Assembly (NCBI GenBank): GCA_025350445.1
Contig: JANXXV010000916.1
Location: 1 to 14,455 of the forward strand
Reading direction: 5' to 3'
DNA: 14,455 nt
DNA from: Bryobacteraceae bacterium
Lineage (GTDB): Bacteria; Acidobacteriota; Terriglobia; Bryobacterales; Bryobacteraceae
A model generated the notes under the pieces. The model had not been told where the DNA came from, made no database searches, and was given only the letters and a program-made list of their open reading frames with translations. The position numbers were made by a program, and so were the translations under genes. Position 1 is the first letter of the stretch. Every line of letters starts with the position of its first letter. Of this stretch, positions 14,153 through 14,455 are shown in pieces.

Positions 14153-14455
14153 ATGCTCAAAAGCATCACCGTGCATGGGGCGCGGCAACACAATCTCAAG
14201 AACATAGACGTTGAGATCCCGCGCAACACTTTTACCGTCATCACCGGACTCAGCGGTTCCGGCAAGTCCTCGCTTGCCTTCGATACGATTTACGCCGAAG
14301 GACAGCGCCGCTACGTGGAGACTCTCTCGCCCTACGCGCGGCAGTTCCTGGACCAGATGGAGCGCCCGGAAGTCGATTCCATAGACGGTCTCAGCCCAGC
14401 CATCTCCATTGAGCAAAAGACCACCAGCCGCAGCCCCCGGTCCACCGTCGGCACC
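14153..14455 (+). CDS. uvrA: Excinuclease ABC subunit A, N-terminal part (runs off right edge)
   Basis: The first 101 codons of uvrA, open to the window end. The translation has the near-invariant start [18 protein letters not shown], the Walker A motif GLSGSGKSS (residues 32-40, Lys38 binding ATP phosphate) and then [26 protein letters not shown] and [20 protein letters not shown], all classical for UvrA. UvrA is the ATPase that finds bulky DNA lesions and loads UvrB in nucleotide excision repair. No Shine-Dalgarno is seen before the ATG. The gene is divergent from the MmcQ/YjbR-type gene. It is a core gene and marks the end of the accessory stretch. Confidence 0.97.
   Translation, partial: MLKSITVHGARQHNLKNIDVEIPRNTFTVITGLSGSGKSSLAFDTIYAEGQRRYVETLSPYARQFLDQMERPEVDSIDGLSPAISIEQKTTSRSPRSTVGT

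Noticed and set aside
1..14455. CRISPR array, rRNA, tRNA, riboswitch or strong intrinsic terminator
   Set aside because: No regularly spaced repeats, no tRNA-like fold and no GC-rich stem followed by a T-run were seen on either strand.

Overview
The window looks like a chromosomal piece from a GC-rich acidobacterium, probably of the Solibacter/Bryobacter type. This is inferred from an Oar-type TonB-dependent receptor with an N-terminal carboxypeptidase-regulatory domain, large secreted proteins and frequent GTG/TTG starts; no rRNA or other taxonomic marker is present apart from the first 101 codons of uvrA.

Layout. (1) 1-2596: the 5' part of a TonB-dependent receptor gene (minus strand, running off the left edge) is divergent from an XRE-type regulator with a COG1910-like molybdate/oxyanion-binding domain. 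A perfect 7-bp palindrome lies in the 54-bp gap and is a good operator candidate for both genes. (2) 2598-3431: a secreted protein of unknown function on the minus strand. (3) 3584-9029: a very compact plus-strand operon of six genes: MBOAT membrane O-acyltransferase, two SGNH hydrolase-like exported proteins, an acyl carrier protein, a ketoacyl-ACP-synthase-III-like protein with Ser in place of the catalytic Cys, and a three-cysteine ferredoxin. (4) 9030-9474: sequence without a convincing gene. (5) 9475-11561: a restriction-modification island with lower GC and different codon use: C5 cytosine methyltransferase, HNH endonuclease, the C-terminal remnant of a second HNH endonuclease, and a Vsr mismatch endonuclease. 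(6) 11665-13749: a large secreted parallel beta-helix protein. (7) 13746-14455: a MmcQ/YjbR-family protein (minus strand) divergent from the 5' end of uvrA.

How the genes may work together. The operon in (3) is the most interesting part. MBOAT plus SGNH is the usual pair for acylating extracytoplasmic polymers (AlgI/AlgJ/AlgX, PatA/PatB, DltB/DltD logic). Here the pair is joined by its own carrier protein and a KAS III homologue whose active site (Ser, His, Asn) suggests acyl transfer rather than normal condensation, plus a P450-type ferredoxin. I infer a Dlt-like relay: an acyl group is loaded on the carrier protein, possibly modified, passed by the MBOAT protein across the membrane and placed on a cell-surface glycan by the SGNH proteins. 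No acyl-activating ligase or P450 is visible in the window. The restriction-modification island lies directly after the ferredoxin and may have cut the operon from further genes. All functional assignments come from reading motifs by eye; no database search was possible.
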